This document shows, piece by piece, positions 47,528 to 56,100 of a DNA stretch of 64,000 bases. The notes beneath the pieces are model-generated. The model saw only the letters and a program-made list of their open reading frames with translations. It was not told where the DNA came from and ran no database searches. Positions within the stretch are counted from its first letter, which is position 1; the number at the start of each line of letters is the position of its first letter. Source of the DNA: Luteococcus sp038433155 (GTDB lineage: Bacteria; Actinomycetota; Actinomycetes; Propionibacteriales; Propionibacteriaceae); NCBI RefSeq assembly GCF_038433155.1, contig NZ_JBCDMW010000021.1:127933-191932 (forward strand). The letters run 5' to 3'. Made by a program: the position numbers and the translations under genes.

Positions 47528-50500
47528 CCGAAGCGGTGCAGGGTGTGGCTGATGGCCTGCTCGCGCAGCAGGCAGAGCAGTTCCCGGCGGCCGTTGGCCA
47601 GCACCGGGCCGGTGAGCAGCGCCACCTCGGGTGAGGTGATCTGCAGACCGTCGGGCCGACCAATCACCCGCACTCGGACATCCTCAGCCGCATCCCCGCT
47701 CTGAGCCTGGATCCGGGCGCCGAACGCGGCGGCATCCTCGTGGACCACCGGGTGCCCCGCCAGCCGACCGGCCAACGGGAAGCCGGCGTCGACGCTGACC
47801 TGCACCGGCAGCCCCACCAGGCGCGCCGCCAGCAGCGTCCGGGCCAGATCGGCCGGCCGGCCATCAGCCTGCAGCCGGAGCCAGACCTGGGGGAGGGGTC
47901 GGTAGCGGAACTCGTTGCGTTCGCTGAGTAGGCCGCTGGCGTCGTGCCCGGTGGCAAATTCCGCGGCCCAGCAGGCGGCGTCGCTGCCGATGGCCACCTG
48001 CAGCCAAGCCCGCTCGTCGGCGGCCAGGCCCAGGGCGGCCACCAGCGCCTCCAGCTCCCGGGTGACCTCCGGGGAAGGGGCGATGCGGAACTGCGGGAGG
48101 CCAGCCTCCTGCCAACACCCCAGCTGCGCGACGTAGTTGGGGCCACCCGCCTTGGCGCCGGGGCCCACCCCGGAGCCCTTCCAACCGCCGAAGCTCTGCC
48201 GCTGCACGATGGCGCCGGTGATGTGGCGGTTGACGTAGGCATTGCCCACCGCCACCCGCTCCAGCCAGCGCGCCACCTCGGCCTCGTCCAGGCTGTGGAT
48301 GCCGCCGGTCAGTCCGAAGCCGGTGCCGTTCTGCCAGTCGAGCGCCTGGTCCAGGTCCTTGGCGTGCATCAGCCCCAGCACCGGCCCGAAGACCTCCGTC
48401 AGGTGGAAGAAGCTGCCCGGCTTCACCCCGTCCTTGACCCCGGGGCTCCACAGCCGGCCCTCGTCGTCCAGCTGGCGGGGCTCCACCAGCCAGGTCTCGC
48501 CGGGTTCCAGCGTGGTCAGAGCTCGTCGCAGCTTGTCCGACGGCGGTTCGATCAGCGGCCCCATGCCGGTGCCCAGGTCCTGCGGCCAGCCCACCCGCAG
48601 CGACTTCACGGCGTCCACCAGCTGGGTGCGCAGCCGCTTCGAGTCGCCCGCGGACCCCACCAGGATGCCCAGCGACGCGGCGGAGCACTTCTGCCCGGCA
48701 TGCCCGAAGGCCGACTTCACCAGGTCGGAGACCGCCAGGTCATAGTCGGCGCTGGGCGTGATCACCAGTGCGTTCTTGCCCGACGTCTCGCCGTAGACCC
48801 GCGGCCCGCGCGGGTGGGTCTGGCGCCAGCCGCTGAACAGCTCGGCGGTGGCGGTGGCCCCGGTGAGCAGCACGGTGTCCACGTCGGGATGGCTGATCAG
48901 GGCCTGGCCCACCTCATCCTCCCCGGTGCGGACCAGCTGGAAGAGTTCGCGCGGCACGCCCGCCTCCCACAGCGCCTCGGCGGCCACCTGGACGCACAGC
49001 GGGGTCTGCGGGGCGGGCTTGATCACCACGGCGCTGCCGGCGGCCAGGGCGGCCAGCACCCCACCGATCGGGATGGCCACCGGGAAGTTCCAGGGGGGAG
49101 TGACCAGCACCAGCCGGTCGGGGGTGAACCGGGCGCCGTCGGCCATCAGCCCGGTCTCCAACTCCTCCGCGCAGCGGGCGTAGTAGCGGGCAAAGTCGAC
49201 GGCCTCGCTGATCTCGGGATCAGCCTCGGCCACGGTCTTGCCCGCCTCCTGGGTCATCACCGTCAACAGTTCCCCGCGTCGGGCCTGCAGTGCCCGGGCG
49301 GCGTTGCGCAGCACGGCGGCCCGTTCGGCCACCGGCCGGGCCGCCCAGGCGGGCTGGGCGGCGAGGGCCGTGGCCACCACCCGGTCCACCGCCTCGGTGC
49401 TGTCCAACCACTGGCTGCTGTGTTCCGGCAGCGGGGAGTCGACGGCCTGTCGGGCCCAGTCCCGGTTGGGCGCCAGCGCCGGATCGGTGTCCGGGGTGTT
49501 GCCGAACTCGTCGGGGATGGCCGCGGGCTCGGGGCTGCGGCGCGGCCCCACCGGATTGCTGTCCATGGCCGCCACCGAGTCCCGGAAGCGCTGCTCCTGA
49601 TCGGGCATGGCGGCGGGATCCTTGGCAAAGAAGGCGTGCAGGAAGTTCTGCGGCGCGGCATTCTCCTCCAGGCGTCGCACCAGGTAGCCGACGGCGACGT
49701 CGAAGTCCCTGGGGGCAACCGCGGGGGTGTACAGGATCACGGTGCCGACGGTGTCGCGGACCGCCCGGGCCTGGGAGGGGCTCATGCCCTGCAGCATCTC
49801 CACGTCCATGCGCTCGGTGGCGCCGCGGGATTCGGCCAGCAGGTGGGCGAAGGCCACGTCGTACAGGTTGTGGCTGGCCACCCCGATCCGCAGGGCGCCC
49901 GCCGCGTCGTCGCGCAGGGCACGCTCCACCAGGGTGAGGTAGTTGGCATCCACCTGCGGCTTGTCCCCGTAGGGCGCCAGCTGCCAGCCGTGCAGCTCGG
50001 CCTCGACGGCCTCCATCGCCAGGTTGGCGCCCTTGACCAGCCGCACCTTGACCGGCGCCCCACCGGCCGCGACCCGCTGCTTGGCGAAGCCGATCAGGTC
50101 TTCCAGCGCGGCCAGCGTGTCGGGCAGGTAGGCCTGCAGCACGATCCCGGCCTCCAGCGGCGCGAACTCGGGCTCACTGAGCAGCCGCTTGAAGACGGCG
50201 ACGGTGAGGTCCAGGTCCCGGTATTCCTCCATGTCCAGGTTGACGAAGGCGTGCGGGCTCTTGGCCAGGGCGGCGCGGTAGAGCGGGCGGAGCCTCTCCA
50301 GGCAACGTTCGACGGTGCCCTCCAGGTCCCAGGTGCTGATCTGGCTGACCAGGGAGCTGACCTTGATGGAGACGTAGTCGACGTCGGGCCGCTGCAGCAG
50401 CGCCAGGGTGCGGTCGGCTCGGGACTGGGCCTCGGCCTCACCCAGCACCAATTCGCCCAGCAGGTTGATGTTGAGCCGGAAGCCGTCGGCGCGGGAGGCG

Positions 50501-50907
50501 GCCAGGTGCTTGGCCAGCGCCGGGTCCTGCGCGTCCACCACCAGGTGGCCGACCAGCTGGCGCAGCCGCTTGCGGGCCACCGGCACCACCAGTTGCGGGG
50601 AGACCCGGGCGGCCAGGGAGCCGGCGCCCAGCAGACCGCGGTCGGTGCGGCCCAGGAAGCCCGCGGCGTCGGCAGCGGAGATTCGGCTGAGCTCCCGGGC
50701 GGCCACCCGGACATCCTCGGGCCGGGCCACCCGGTCCACGAAGCGCATCGCCAGGTCCAGCCCCGCGGCGTCCTGCAGCAGGGCGGCGAGCTGCCCGGTG
50801 GTGGCGGCCTCACTGGCAGTCTGGCCCTCCTCGGTGGCGCGGGCCCACCGCTCGGCCAGCGCGATGGCGGGATCAACAAGGGCGGACAGCTCGGTACGTT
50901 CAGCCAT
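47500..50907 (-). CDS. putA: Bifunctional proline dehydrogenase / P5C dehydrogenase
   Basis: The 1135-residue protein oxidises proline to glutamate. The N-terminal half (about 1-470) is the FAD proline dehydrogenase barrel, with DYVSIKVSSLVSQIS, HAFVNLDMEEYRDLDLT, VKVRLVKGANLAME and RMDVEMLQGM. The C-terminal half (about 500-1000) is the NAD-dependent aldehyde dehydrogenase, with TPPWNFPVAIPIGGVLAAL and catalytic C741 in GHAGQKCSAASL. The last 130 residues form a divergent C-terminal extension, with a second degenerate aldehyde-dehydrogenase-like segment. There is no N-terminal DNA-binding domain, so it does not repress itself. ATG 50907 follows AGGAG. A 425-bp gap with three TCGGTCGG boxes separates it from phoH. 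Confidence 0.95.
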   Translation of the reverse strand: MAERTELSALVDPAIALAERWARATEEGQTASEAATTGQLAALLQDAAGLDLAMRFVDRVARPEDVRVAARELSRISAADAAGFLGRTDRGLLGAGSLAARVSPQLVVPVARKRLRQLVGHLVVDAQDPALAKHLAASRADGFRLNINLLGELVLGEAEAQSRADRTLALLQRPDVDYVSIKVSSLVSQISTWDLEGTVERCLERLRPLYRAALAKSPHAFVNLDMEEYRDLDLTVAVFKRLLSEPEFAPLEAGIVLQAYLPDTLAALEDLIGFAKQRVAAGGAPVKVRLVKGANLAMEAVEAELHGWQLAPYGDKPQVDANYLTLVERALRDDAAGALRIGVASHNLYDVAFAHLLAESRGATERMDVEMLQGMSPSQARAVRDTVGTVILYTPAVAPRDFDVAVGYLVRRLEENAAPQNFLHAFFAKDPAAMPDQEQRFRDSVAAMDSNPVGPRRSPEPAAIPDEFGNTPDTDPALAPNRDWARQAVDSPLPEHSSQWLDSTEAVDRVVATALAAQPAWAARPVAERAAVLRNAARALQARRGELLTVMTQEAGKTVAEADPEISEAVDFARYYARCAEELETGLMADGARFTPDRLVLVTPPWNFPVAIPIGGVLAALAAGSAVVIKPAPQTPLCVQVAAEALWEAGVPRELFQLVRTGEDEVGQALISHPDVDTVLLTGATATAELFSGWRQTHPRGPRVYGETSGKNALVITPSADYDLAVSDLVKSAFGHAGQKCSAASLGILVGSAGDSKRLRTQLVDAVKSLRVGWPQDLGTGMGPLIEPPSDKLRRALTTLEPGETWLVEPRQLDDEGRLWSPGVKDGVKPGSFFHLTEVFGPVLGLMHAKDLDQALDWQNGTGFGLTGGIHSLDEAEVARWLERVAVGNAYVNRHITGAIVQRQSFGGWKGSGVGPGAKAGGPNYVAQLGCWQEAGLPQFRIAPSPEVTRELEALVAALGLAADERAWLQVAIGSDAACWAAEFATGHDASGLLSERNEFRYRPLPQVWLRLQADGRPADLARTLLAARLVGLPVQVSVDAGFPLAGRLAGHPVVHEDAAAFGARIQAQSGDAAEDVRVRVIGRPDGLQITSPEVALLTGPVLANGRRELLCLLREQAISHTLHRFGHLPGTTSR

Positions 50908-51099
50908 GACAACTCCTGCGGTGTGTGGCGGACCCGGGACGTCGTCGTCCGGGAATGTTCCCAGACTAGGAGCCAGCACCGACAGTTTTCACCTCGGGAG
51001 GAGGTTGGGGCCGAAGAACCTGTGTCCGGGGGCGGGAGCGGGACCGGTGGCGGAGCCGGCCGGCATGTCAACTGTGAGCAAGCTCTCGCAGACAAATAC

Positions 51100-51184
51100 T
51101 CGGTCGGTCTGTCCTCGGGGTCGGTCGGCTGTCATAGTTCAGCTGTTGAGTCGTGTCATGGATGGGGTCATTCATGTCGGTCGG
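51100..51184. promoter_or_regulatory. Three TCGGTCGG boxes in the 425-bp putA-phoH gap
   Basis: Identical octamers TCGGTCGG start at 51100, 51121 and 51177 in the gap 50908-51332 between the divergent putA and phoH genes. They could be sites for a repressor or activator of either gene. Apart from these and a promoter-like element at 51262-51292, I see no gene, RNA or strong terminator in this gap. Confidence 0.35.
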
Positions 51185-51261
51185 GGTTGCACGCTGGCTC
51201 GGGAAGTTGGGGATCGTCGGATCAACCACCCACGACGGGCGCGAACGGTCGGGGAATCTGG

Positions 51262-51292
51262 TTGCCGGGCGCTACGGGGCCTCGCCTAGACT
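51262..51292 (+). promoter_or_regulatory. Candidate phoH promoter (TTGCCG-N19-TAGACT)
   Basis: The -35-like TTGCCG (51262-51267) and -10-like TAGACT (51287-51292) are separated by 19 bp, slightly long. They lie 41 bp upstream of the proposed phoH start. The -10 matches the actinobacterial TANNNT consensus. Confidence 0.4.
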
Positions 51293-51332
51293 TTGGGTGC
51301 CGTCGCCCGGCGGCACCAGCCTTGGAGGAATC

Positions 51333-52412
51333 CTGACCAGCCCCAACCTTGCCCCCCGTGACTCGCACGAGATCTCCCGGCAGAGCGCCACCCGTCGGCT
51401 CACCGTGCCCGCGTCCATCCCGATGATCAACGTGCTGGGCCCGCGCGACGAGTTCCTGCGCGTGCTGGAGGAGGAGCTGGACGCCGACATCCTGGTCCGG
51501 GGCAGCGAGGTGATGCTGACCGGCGCCGCCGCCGACATCCAGCTGGCCGCCGATGTGTTCACAGAGATGATCACCATTCTGCGCACCGGACAGGGCCTGA
51601 CCAGGGAGACCGTCGAGCGGATCGTCGGGATGGAACTGTCCAGCGAGGACGTCAGCCCGGCCGAGGTGCTGACCCACAACATCCTGTCCAACCGCGGCAA
51701 GTCCATCCGCGCCAAGACGCTCAACCAGAAGCGCTATGTGGATGCGATCGACGCCAACACCATCACCTTCGGGATCGGGCCGGCCGGCACCGGCAAGACC
51801 TACCTGGCCGTCGCCAAGGCCGTGCAGGCGCTCAACGCTCAGCAGATCAACCGGATCATCCTCACCCGCCCGGCGATCGAGGCGGGGGAGCGGCTCGGCT
51901 TCCTGCCCGGCACCCTGAACGACAAGATCGACCCCTACCTGCGCCCGCTCTACGACGCGCTGCACGACATGATGGACGCCGCCGCGGTGCCGAAGCTGCT
52001 GACCGCCGGCACCATCGAGGTGGCGCCGCTGGCCTACATGCGCGGCCGCACCCTGAACGACGCCTTCATCATCCTGGACGAGGCGCAGAACACGTCGATG
52101 GAACAGATGAAGATGTTCCTCACCCGGCTGGGCTTCAACTCCAAGATCGTGGTGACCGGTGACATCACCCAGGTGGACCTGCCCAACGGCCAGCCTTCGG
52201 GCCTGCGTGGGGTGCAGCAGATCCTGGACGGGGTCAAGGACATCGCCTTCTGCAATCTGACCAGCCGCGACGTGGTGCGGCACAAGCTGGTGGGGCGGAT
52301 CGTCGCTGCCTATGACCAGTACGAGAGCACCGACGCGGTGCAGCAGGCCTTTGACCGCCAGCCCAACCGGGCGGAGCGGCGGGCCCGGGAGCATGGAGGA
52401 CACCAGCGATGA
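51333..52412 (+). CDS. phoH: PhoH-like ATPase (phosphate starvation-inducible family)
   Basis: The 359-residue protein has a small N-terminal KH-like part (LVRGSEVMLTGAAADIQLA) and a P-loop ATPase with Walker A GPAGTGKTYLAVAKAV, LTRPAIEAGERLGFLPG, Walker B AFIILDEAQNTSMEQMKMFLTR and VVTGDITQVDLP. PhoH2-type proteins of this operon are linked to RNA metabolism with YbeY. The start is uncertain: no ATG or GTG fits well near the conserved beginning. A strong GGAGG site (51324-51328) stands 4 bp before a CTG at 51333, which I take as the start. GTG 51297 is the alternative. The stop overlaps ybeY. Confidence 0.9.
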   Translation: MTSPNLAPRDSHEISRQSATRRLTVPASIPMINVLGPRDEFLRVLEEELDADILVRGSEVMLTGAAADIQLAADVFTEMITILRTGQGLTRETVERIVGMELSSEDVSPAEVLTHNILSNRGKSIRAKTLNQKRYVDAIDANTITFGIGPAGTGKTYLAVAKAVQALNAQQINRIILTRPAIEAGERLGFLPGTLNDKIDPYLRPLYDALHDMMDAAAVPKLLTAGTIEVAPLAYMRGRTLNDAFIILDEAQNTSMEQMKMFLTRLGFNSKIVVTGDITQVDLPNGQPSGLRGVQQILDGVKDIAFCNLTSRDVVRHKLVGRIVAAYDQYESTDAVQQAFDRQPNRAERRAREHGGHQR

Positions 52413-52867
52413 TCGATCTGAACAACGAGTCCGGGCACAGTGCCGACGAGCAGGGCCTGATCCGGCTGGCCGGTTTTGCGCTGGAGCAGCTGCGGATCCA
52501 TCCGCAGAGCGACCTGTCGATCCTGCTGGTGGACGAGCCCACCATGGAGAACTACCACCTGCGCTTCATGGACCTGCCCGGCCCCACCGACGTGCTCAGC
52601 TTCCCGATGGACGAGCTGCGCGCCCCCGAGGATGACGACGAGGACGCGCCGCAGGGCCTGCTGGGTGACATCGTGCTGTGCCCCGCCGTCACCGAACGGC
52701 AGGCCGCCGAGAACGGCCGTCGGCCCGACGAGGAGGCCGAATACCTGCTCATCCACGGCCTGCTGCACCTGCTGGGCCATGACCATGCCGAGCCGGAGGA
52801 GAAGGCCGTGATGTTCGGCCTGAACGACAAGATCATCGCCGCCTGGCAGGCGCACAAGGGCGCCTGA
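52409..52867 (+). CDS. ybeY: Endoribonuclease YbeY
   Basis: The 152-residue metalloenzyme matures 16S rRNA 3' ends and takes part in ribosome quality control. The zinc motif HGLLHLLGHDH (HxxxHxxxxxH) is present in full, preceded by TDVLSFPMDE and LLGDIVLCP, the two conserved strands. An acidic loop (PEDDDEDAPQ) is inserted before the latter, as in other actinobacteria. The ATG overlaps the phoH stop (ATGA). Confidence 0.96.
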   Translation: MIDLNNESGHSADEQGLIRLAGFALEQLRIHPQSDLSILLVDEPTMENYHLRFMDLPGPTDVLSFPMDELRAPEDDDEDAPQGLLGDIVLCPAVTERQAAENGRRPDEEAEYLLIHGLLHLLGHDHAEPEEKAVMFGLNDKIIAAWQAHKGA

Positions 52868-52938
52868 GAGGTGACCACGGGCAGGCTCGCGGTAGAATCG
52901 CGGGCATTCCCCGTGAGAGACGAGAGTGATCCGCCCCT

Positions 52939-54249
52939 GTGACCCAGAACAACTGGATCGAAATTGGTATTGCCCTGGCCTGCACCCTGCTGGCCTTCCT
53001 GCTGGCGATGGCCGAGGCCGCGCTGACCCAGATCAGCCGGGCCCGGGCCGAGAAGCTCGTCGAGGAGGAGCGCCCCGGCGCCGCCCGGCTGCAGACCATG
53101 GCGGAGGATCCGGCGCCCTATGTGAACTCCACCCTGCTGGTGCGCACCATCCTGGAGTTGGTGGCGGTGGTGCTGGTCTGCCAGCTCACCTTCGCCCACG
53201 TCCGGGGCACCGGGATGCGGCTGCTGGCCGCGGCCGGCCCGATGATCCTGGTCAGCTACATCCTGTGGGGGGTCGCGCCGCTGACCATCGGCCGGCAGCG
53301 CTCCGAGACCATCGCGCTGCGTTCCGGCGGTCCGGTCTCCCTGCTGACCACGCTGCTGGGCCCCCTGCCGCAGCTGATGATCCTGATCGGCAATGCCCTG
53401 ACCCCCGGCCGCGGATTTGCCGACGGGCCGTTCAGCTCCGAGGCCGAGCTGCGTGACCTGGTGGACCAGGCCGAGGCCTCCGACGTGATCGACCAGGGCG
53501 AGAGCAAGATGATCCACTCCGTCTTCGAGCTGGGCGACACCATCGTCCGCGAGGTGATGGTGCCGCGTCCGGACATGGTCTTCATCCAGTCCGACAAGAC
53601 GCTGCGGCAGGGCCTGTCGCTGGCGCTGCGCAGTGGCTTCAGCCGGATCCCCGTCGTGGGGGAGGGCCTGGACGACATCCTCGGCATGGTCTACCTGAAG
53701 GACATGGTCAAGCGCAGCTATGACAACCCGGAGGCGGAGAAGCACGAGACCGTCGGCCAGCTGATGCGCCCCGCGCACTTCTGCCCGGACTCCAAGCCGG
53801 CCAATGAGCTGATGCGGGAGATGCAGAAGGAACGCAACCACGTCGTGATCGTGGTCGACGAGTTCGGCGGCACCGCCGGCCTGTGCTCCATCGAGGACGT
53901 GCTGGAGGAGATCGTCGGGGAGATCGTCGACGAGTACGACGCGGAACCCACCCACACCGAAGAGATCGAGCCCGGCGTCTTCCGGATCTCCGCCCGGCTG
54001 CCGATCGACGAGCTGGGTGACCTGTTCGGCCTGGAGCTGGACGACGAGGACGTCAGCACCGTCGGTGGGATGATGGCCAAGCAGCTCAACGTGGTGCCCA
54101 TCCCCGGCAGCGTCGTGGAGTGGGAGGGCCTGCGGATCGAGGCCGAGAAGGCGTCCGGCCGACGCCACCAGATCGACACCTGCCTGGTGCACCGGATCGA
54201 ACCGAGCGACACCAGCACCGACGAGGACACCGAGGACGACCATGCCTGA
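52939..54249 (+). CDS. CorC/HlyC-type membrane protein with DUF21, CBS pair and CorC domain
   Basis: The 436-residue protein has a DUF21 membrane domain (three to four helices, residues 6-150) and a CBS domain pair (about 190-310, with REVMVPRPDMVFI and HVVIVVDEFGGTAGLCSIEDVLEEIVGEI). A C-terminal CorC_HlyC domain (about 340-425) follows. The family is implicated in magnesium/cobalt efflux or tolerance, and this copy is the one regularly found between ybeY and era. The GTG start is at 52939. The stop overlaps the era start by 8 bp. Confidence 0.93.
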   Translation: MTQNNWIEIGIALACTLLAFLLAMAEAALTQISRARAEKLVEEERPGAARLQTMAEDPAPYVNSTLLVRTILELVAVVLVCQLTFAHVRGTGMRLLAAAGPMILVSYILWGVAPLTIGRQRSETIALRSGGPVSLLTTLLGPLPQLMILIGNALTPGRGFADGPFSSEAELRDLVDQAEASDVIDQGESKMIHSVFELGDTIVREVMVPRPDMVFIQSDKTLRQGLSLALRSGFSRIPVVGEGLDDILGMVYLKDMVKRSYDNPEAEKHETVGQLMRPAHFCPDSKPANELMREMQKERNHVVIVVDEFGGTAGLCSIEDVLEEIVGEIVDEYDAEPTHTEEIEPGVFRISARLPIDELGDLFGLELDDEDVSTVGGMMAKQLNVVPIPGSVVEWEGLRIEAEKASGRRHQIDTCLVHRIEPSDTSTDEDTEDDHA

Positions 54250-55276
54250 GCCCATCGACCCCACCACCGGCAAGGCCGCCTCCGGCCGGATGCCCACCCT
54301 CGACGAGCTGATGAGCGACGACTTCGACCCGGAGACCGACATCGACTGGACCGGGGACAAGACCTTCCGGTCCGGCTTCGCCTGCTTCGTCGGCCGGCCC
54401 AATGCCGGCAAGTCCACCCTGACCAATGCCCTGGTGGGCTCCAAGATCGCCATCACCAGCTCCAAGCCGCAGACCACCCGGCACTCGATCCGCGGGATCG
54501 TGGACCGGCCCGACGCGCAGCTGGTGCTGATTGACACCCCCGGCCTGCACAAGCCGCGCACCCTGCTGGGCCAGCGGCTCAATGACCTGGTCCGGGAGAC
54601 CTGGACGGAGGTGGACGTGATCGGCGTCTGCCTGCCGTCGAACCAGCCGATCGGCCCCGGCGACACCTTCCTGGTGACCGAGATTGCCAAGCTGCCCAAG
54701 AAGCCCCAGCTGGTGGCCCTGGCCACCAAGACCGACCTGGTCTCCGGCGACCGGCTGCGCCAGCACCTGCTGGACATCCAGGCGCTGGAGGACAAGCTGG
54801 GCATCCGCTGGGAACAGATCATCCCGTGCTCGGCGGTCAGCGGCGAGCAGACCGACGTGGTGGCCGACGAGCTGGTGAAGCTGCTGCCCTACGGCCCGGC
54901 CTTCTACCCCGACGGCGAGGTCACCGACGAGCCCACCGAGACCCTGGTCAAGGAACTGATCCGGGAAGCCGCGCTGGAGGGGGTGCGCGACGAGCTGCCG
55001 CACTCCATCACCGTCGAGATCGACGAGATGGGGCTGCGCGAGGGCCGCCCGGAGGACCGGCCGCTGCTGGACGTCTTCGCCTCCATGATCGTGGAGCGGG
55101 ACTCCCAGAAGGGCATCATGATCGGCCACAAGGGGGAACACCTCAAGGAGGTGGGCACCCGCGCCCGCCAGCAGATCAGCGCGCTGCTGGGCACCCCGGT
55201 GCACCTGGACCTCAAGGTCAAGGTGCTCAAGGACTGGCAGCGCGACCCCAAGTACCTCAACCGGCTGGGCTTCTGA
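54242..55276 (+). CDS. era: GTPase Era
   Basis: The 344-residue protein binds 16S rRNA and promotes small-subunit maturation. G1 is GRPNAGKSTLTN, switch I KPQTTRH, G3 DTPGLHKP, and G4 reads TKTD rather than NKxD, a change also seen in other actinobacterial Era proteins. The C-terminal KH domain has KGIMIGHKGEHLKEVG. About 40 extra N-terminal residues (acidic, DELMSDDFDPETDIDW) precede the G domain; translation could start later, but ATG 54242 overlaps the upstream gene stop, as expected for this operon. Confidence 0.96.
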   Translation: MPEPIDPTTGKAASGRMPTLDELMSDDFDPETDIDWTGDKTFRSGFACFVGRPNAGKSTLTNALVGSKIAITSSKPQTTRHSIRGIVDRPDAQLVLIDTPGLHKPRTLLGQRLNDLVRETWTEVDVIGVCLPSNQPIGPGDTFLVTEIAKLPKKPQLVALATKTDLVSGDRLRQHLLDIQALEDKLGIRWEQIIPCSAVSGEQTDVVADELVKLLPYGPAFYPDGEVTDEPTETLVKELIREAALEGVRDELPHSITVEIDEMGLREGRPEDRPLLDVFASMIVERDSQKGIMIGHKGEHLKEVGTRARQQISALLGTPVHLDLKVKVLKDWQRDPKYLNRLGF

Positions 55277-55330
55277 ACTGGGCTTCCGCAAGCTCTCGCG
55301 CAGGGGGCGTGGCTGTGGCAGGATCGCGGC

Positions 55331-55885
55331 ATGAGCCACGACGTCGTGACCGAGACCTTCCACAATTCCGGCGGCATCAAGACCGGCGCCATCGTGCGCC
55401 GGATCCAGCCCACCAGCCTGTCCACGCTGGTCTGCTTCACCCAATCCGACGGGCTGTACCACGTCGAGTGCCGGATTGAGCTGGACGACGAGAATCCCCG
55501 TCACTGGCGGCATTATGTCTGGCACGACGAGCAGCACTTCGTGGAGCGGGACCACGAGCCCAGCGACCCGGCCGACGCGGTGCCGAGCTTCGCGGAATAC
55601 CTGCTGGTCCGCCACCTGCTTCAGACCGGTGACGCGGAGCTGCCCTTCACCCTGCTGGAGGAGCAGGGCGGCAGCCTGCACCCCGCCGTGCTGGTGCACG
55701 AGGGCGACGAGGTGGGGCTCTACGTCGACGAGCAGCTGACCAATCGACACCGGGTGGTGGGCGACGAGGTGATTGCCAGCGACTGGTCCGGCGCCGGGTC
55801 CCGCCTGGTGCATGACCTGGACGAGTTCTTCGACGGGCTGCCCGAGCCGGTGGCGGTGCGGGTGCGCAACTTCCTCAAGGGGTGA
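55331..55885 (+). CDS. Hypothetical protein, unknown family
   Basis: This 184-residue soluble protein is acidic and rich in His (HWRHYVWHDEQHF around residues 57-69). It has no signal peptide or membrane helix and I do not recognise a family. The mix of short beta strands (VGLYVDEQLTNRHRVVGDEVIA) with helix at the C-terminus suggests a compact fold. It lies 55 bp after era on the same strand, before the leuA leader. Confidence 0.7.
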   Translation: MSHDVVTETFHNSGGIKTGAIVRRIQPTSLSTLVCFTQSDGLYHVECRIELDDENPRHWRHYVWHDEQHFVERDHEPSDPADAVPSFAEYLLVRHLLQTGDAELPFTLLEEQGGSLHPAVLVHEGDEVGLYVDEQLTNRHRVVGDEVIASDWSGAGSRLVHDLDEFFDGLPEPVAVRVRNFLKG

Positions 55886-55937
55886 CCCCCAGTCCGCAAT
55901 CCGGACAGAAATCCCACGCGTCGGCAGGGGTTGTGGC

Positions 55938-55943
55938 TAGAGT
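55938..55943 (+). promoter_or_regulatory. Candidate -10 (TAGAGT) for the leuA leader transcript
   Basis: TAGAGT ends 7 bp before the leader peptide ATG at 55951, so the leader would be translated from a leaderless or nearly leaderless message. A matching -35 is not obvious. Confidence 0.4.
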
Positions 55944-55950
55944 GCCGTCC

Positions 55951-56022
55951 ATGGCGTTGGTGAAGCACAGCCTGCCCCCGCGGGCGCGACTGCTCCTGAT
56001 CTGCCGCAGCGAGGCCCGGTAG
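55951..56022 (+). CDS. leuA leader peptide (attenuator), 23 residues
   Basis: A 72-bp reading frame encodes a short peptide with three consecutive leucines and an isoleucine (RLLLICRSEAR near its end), stopping 78 bp before the leuA ATG. Runs of Leu codons (CTG CTC CTG) in a short upstream frame are the mark of attenuation: ribosome stalling when leucyl-tRNA is scarce would change folding of the RNA before leuA. A possible stem, GCCACGGC (56030-56037) with GCCATGGC (56062-56069), follows the stop. Leader peptides before leuA are known in actinobacteria. Confidence 0.75.
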   Translation: MALVKHSLPPRARLLLICRSEAR

Positions 56023-56100
56023 GACACCGGCCACGGCATCCTCGCTGCGGAGCCCTGTCACGCCATGGCACCCACCCTCCAAAGCCAGAGGAGCATTCGC

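Noticed and set aside
51153..51332. N-terminal extension of phoH starting at 51153
   Set aside because: The 60 extra residues have no family match, the frame crosses the promoter-like element, and a strong ribosome-binding site lies just before 51333.
47944..51336. An 1130-codon open frame on the plus strand
   Set aside because: It lies opposite putA, whose motifs are complete. The translation is rich in Gly, His, Arg and Gln without domains.
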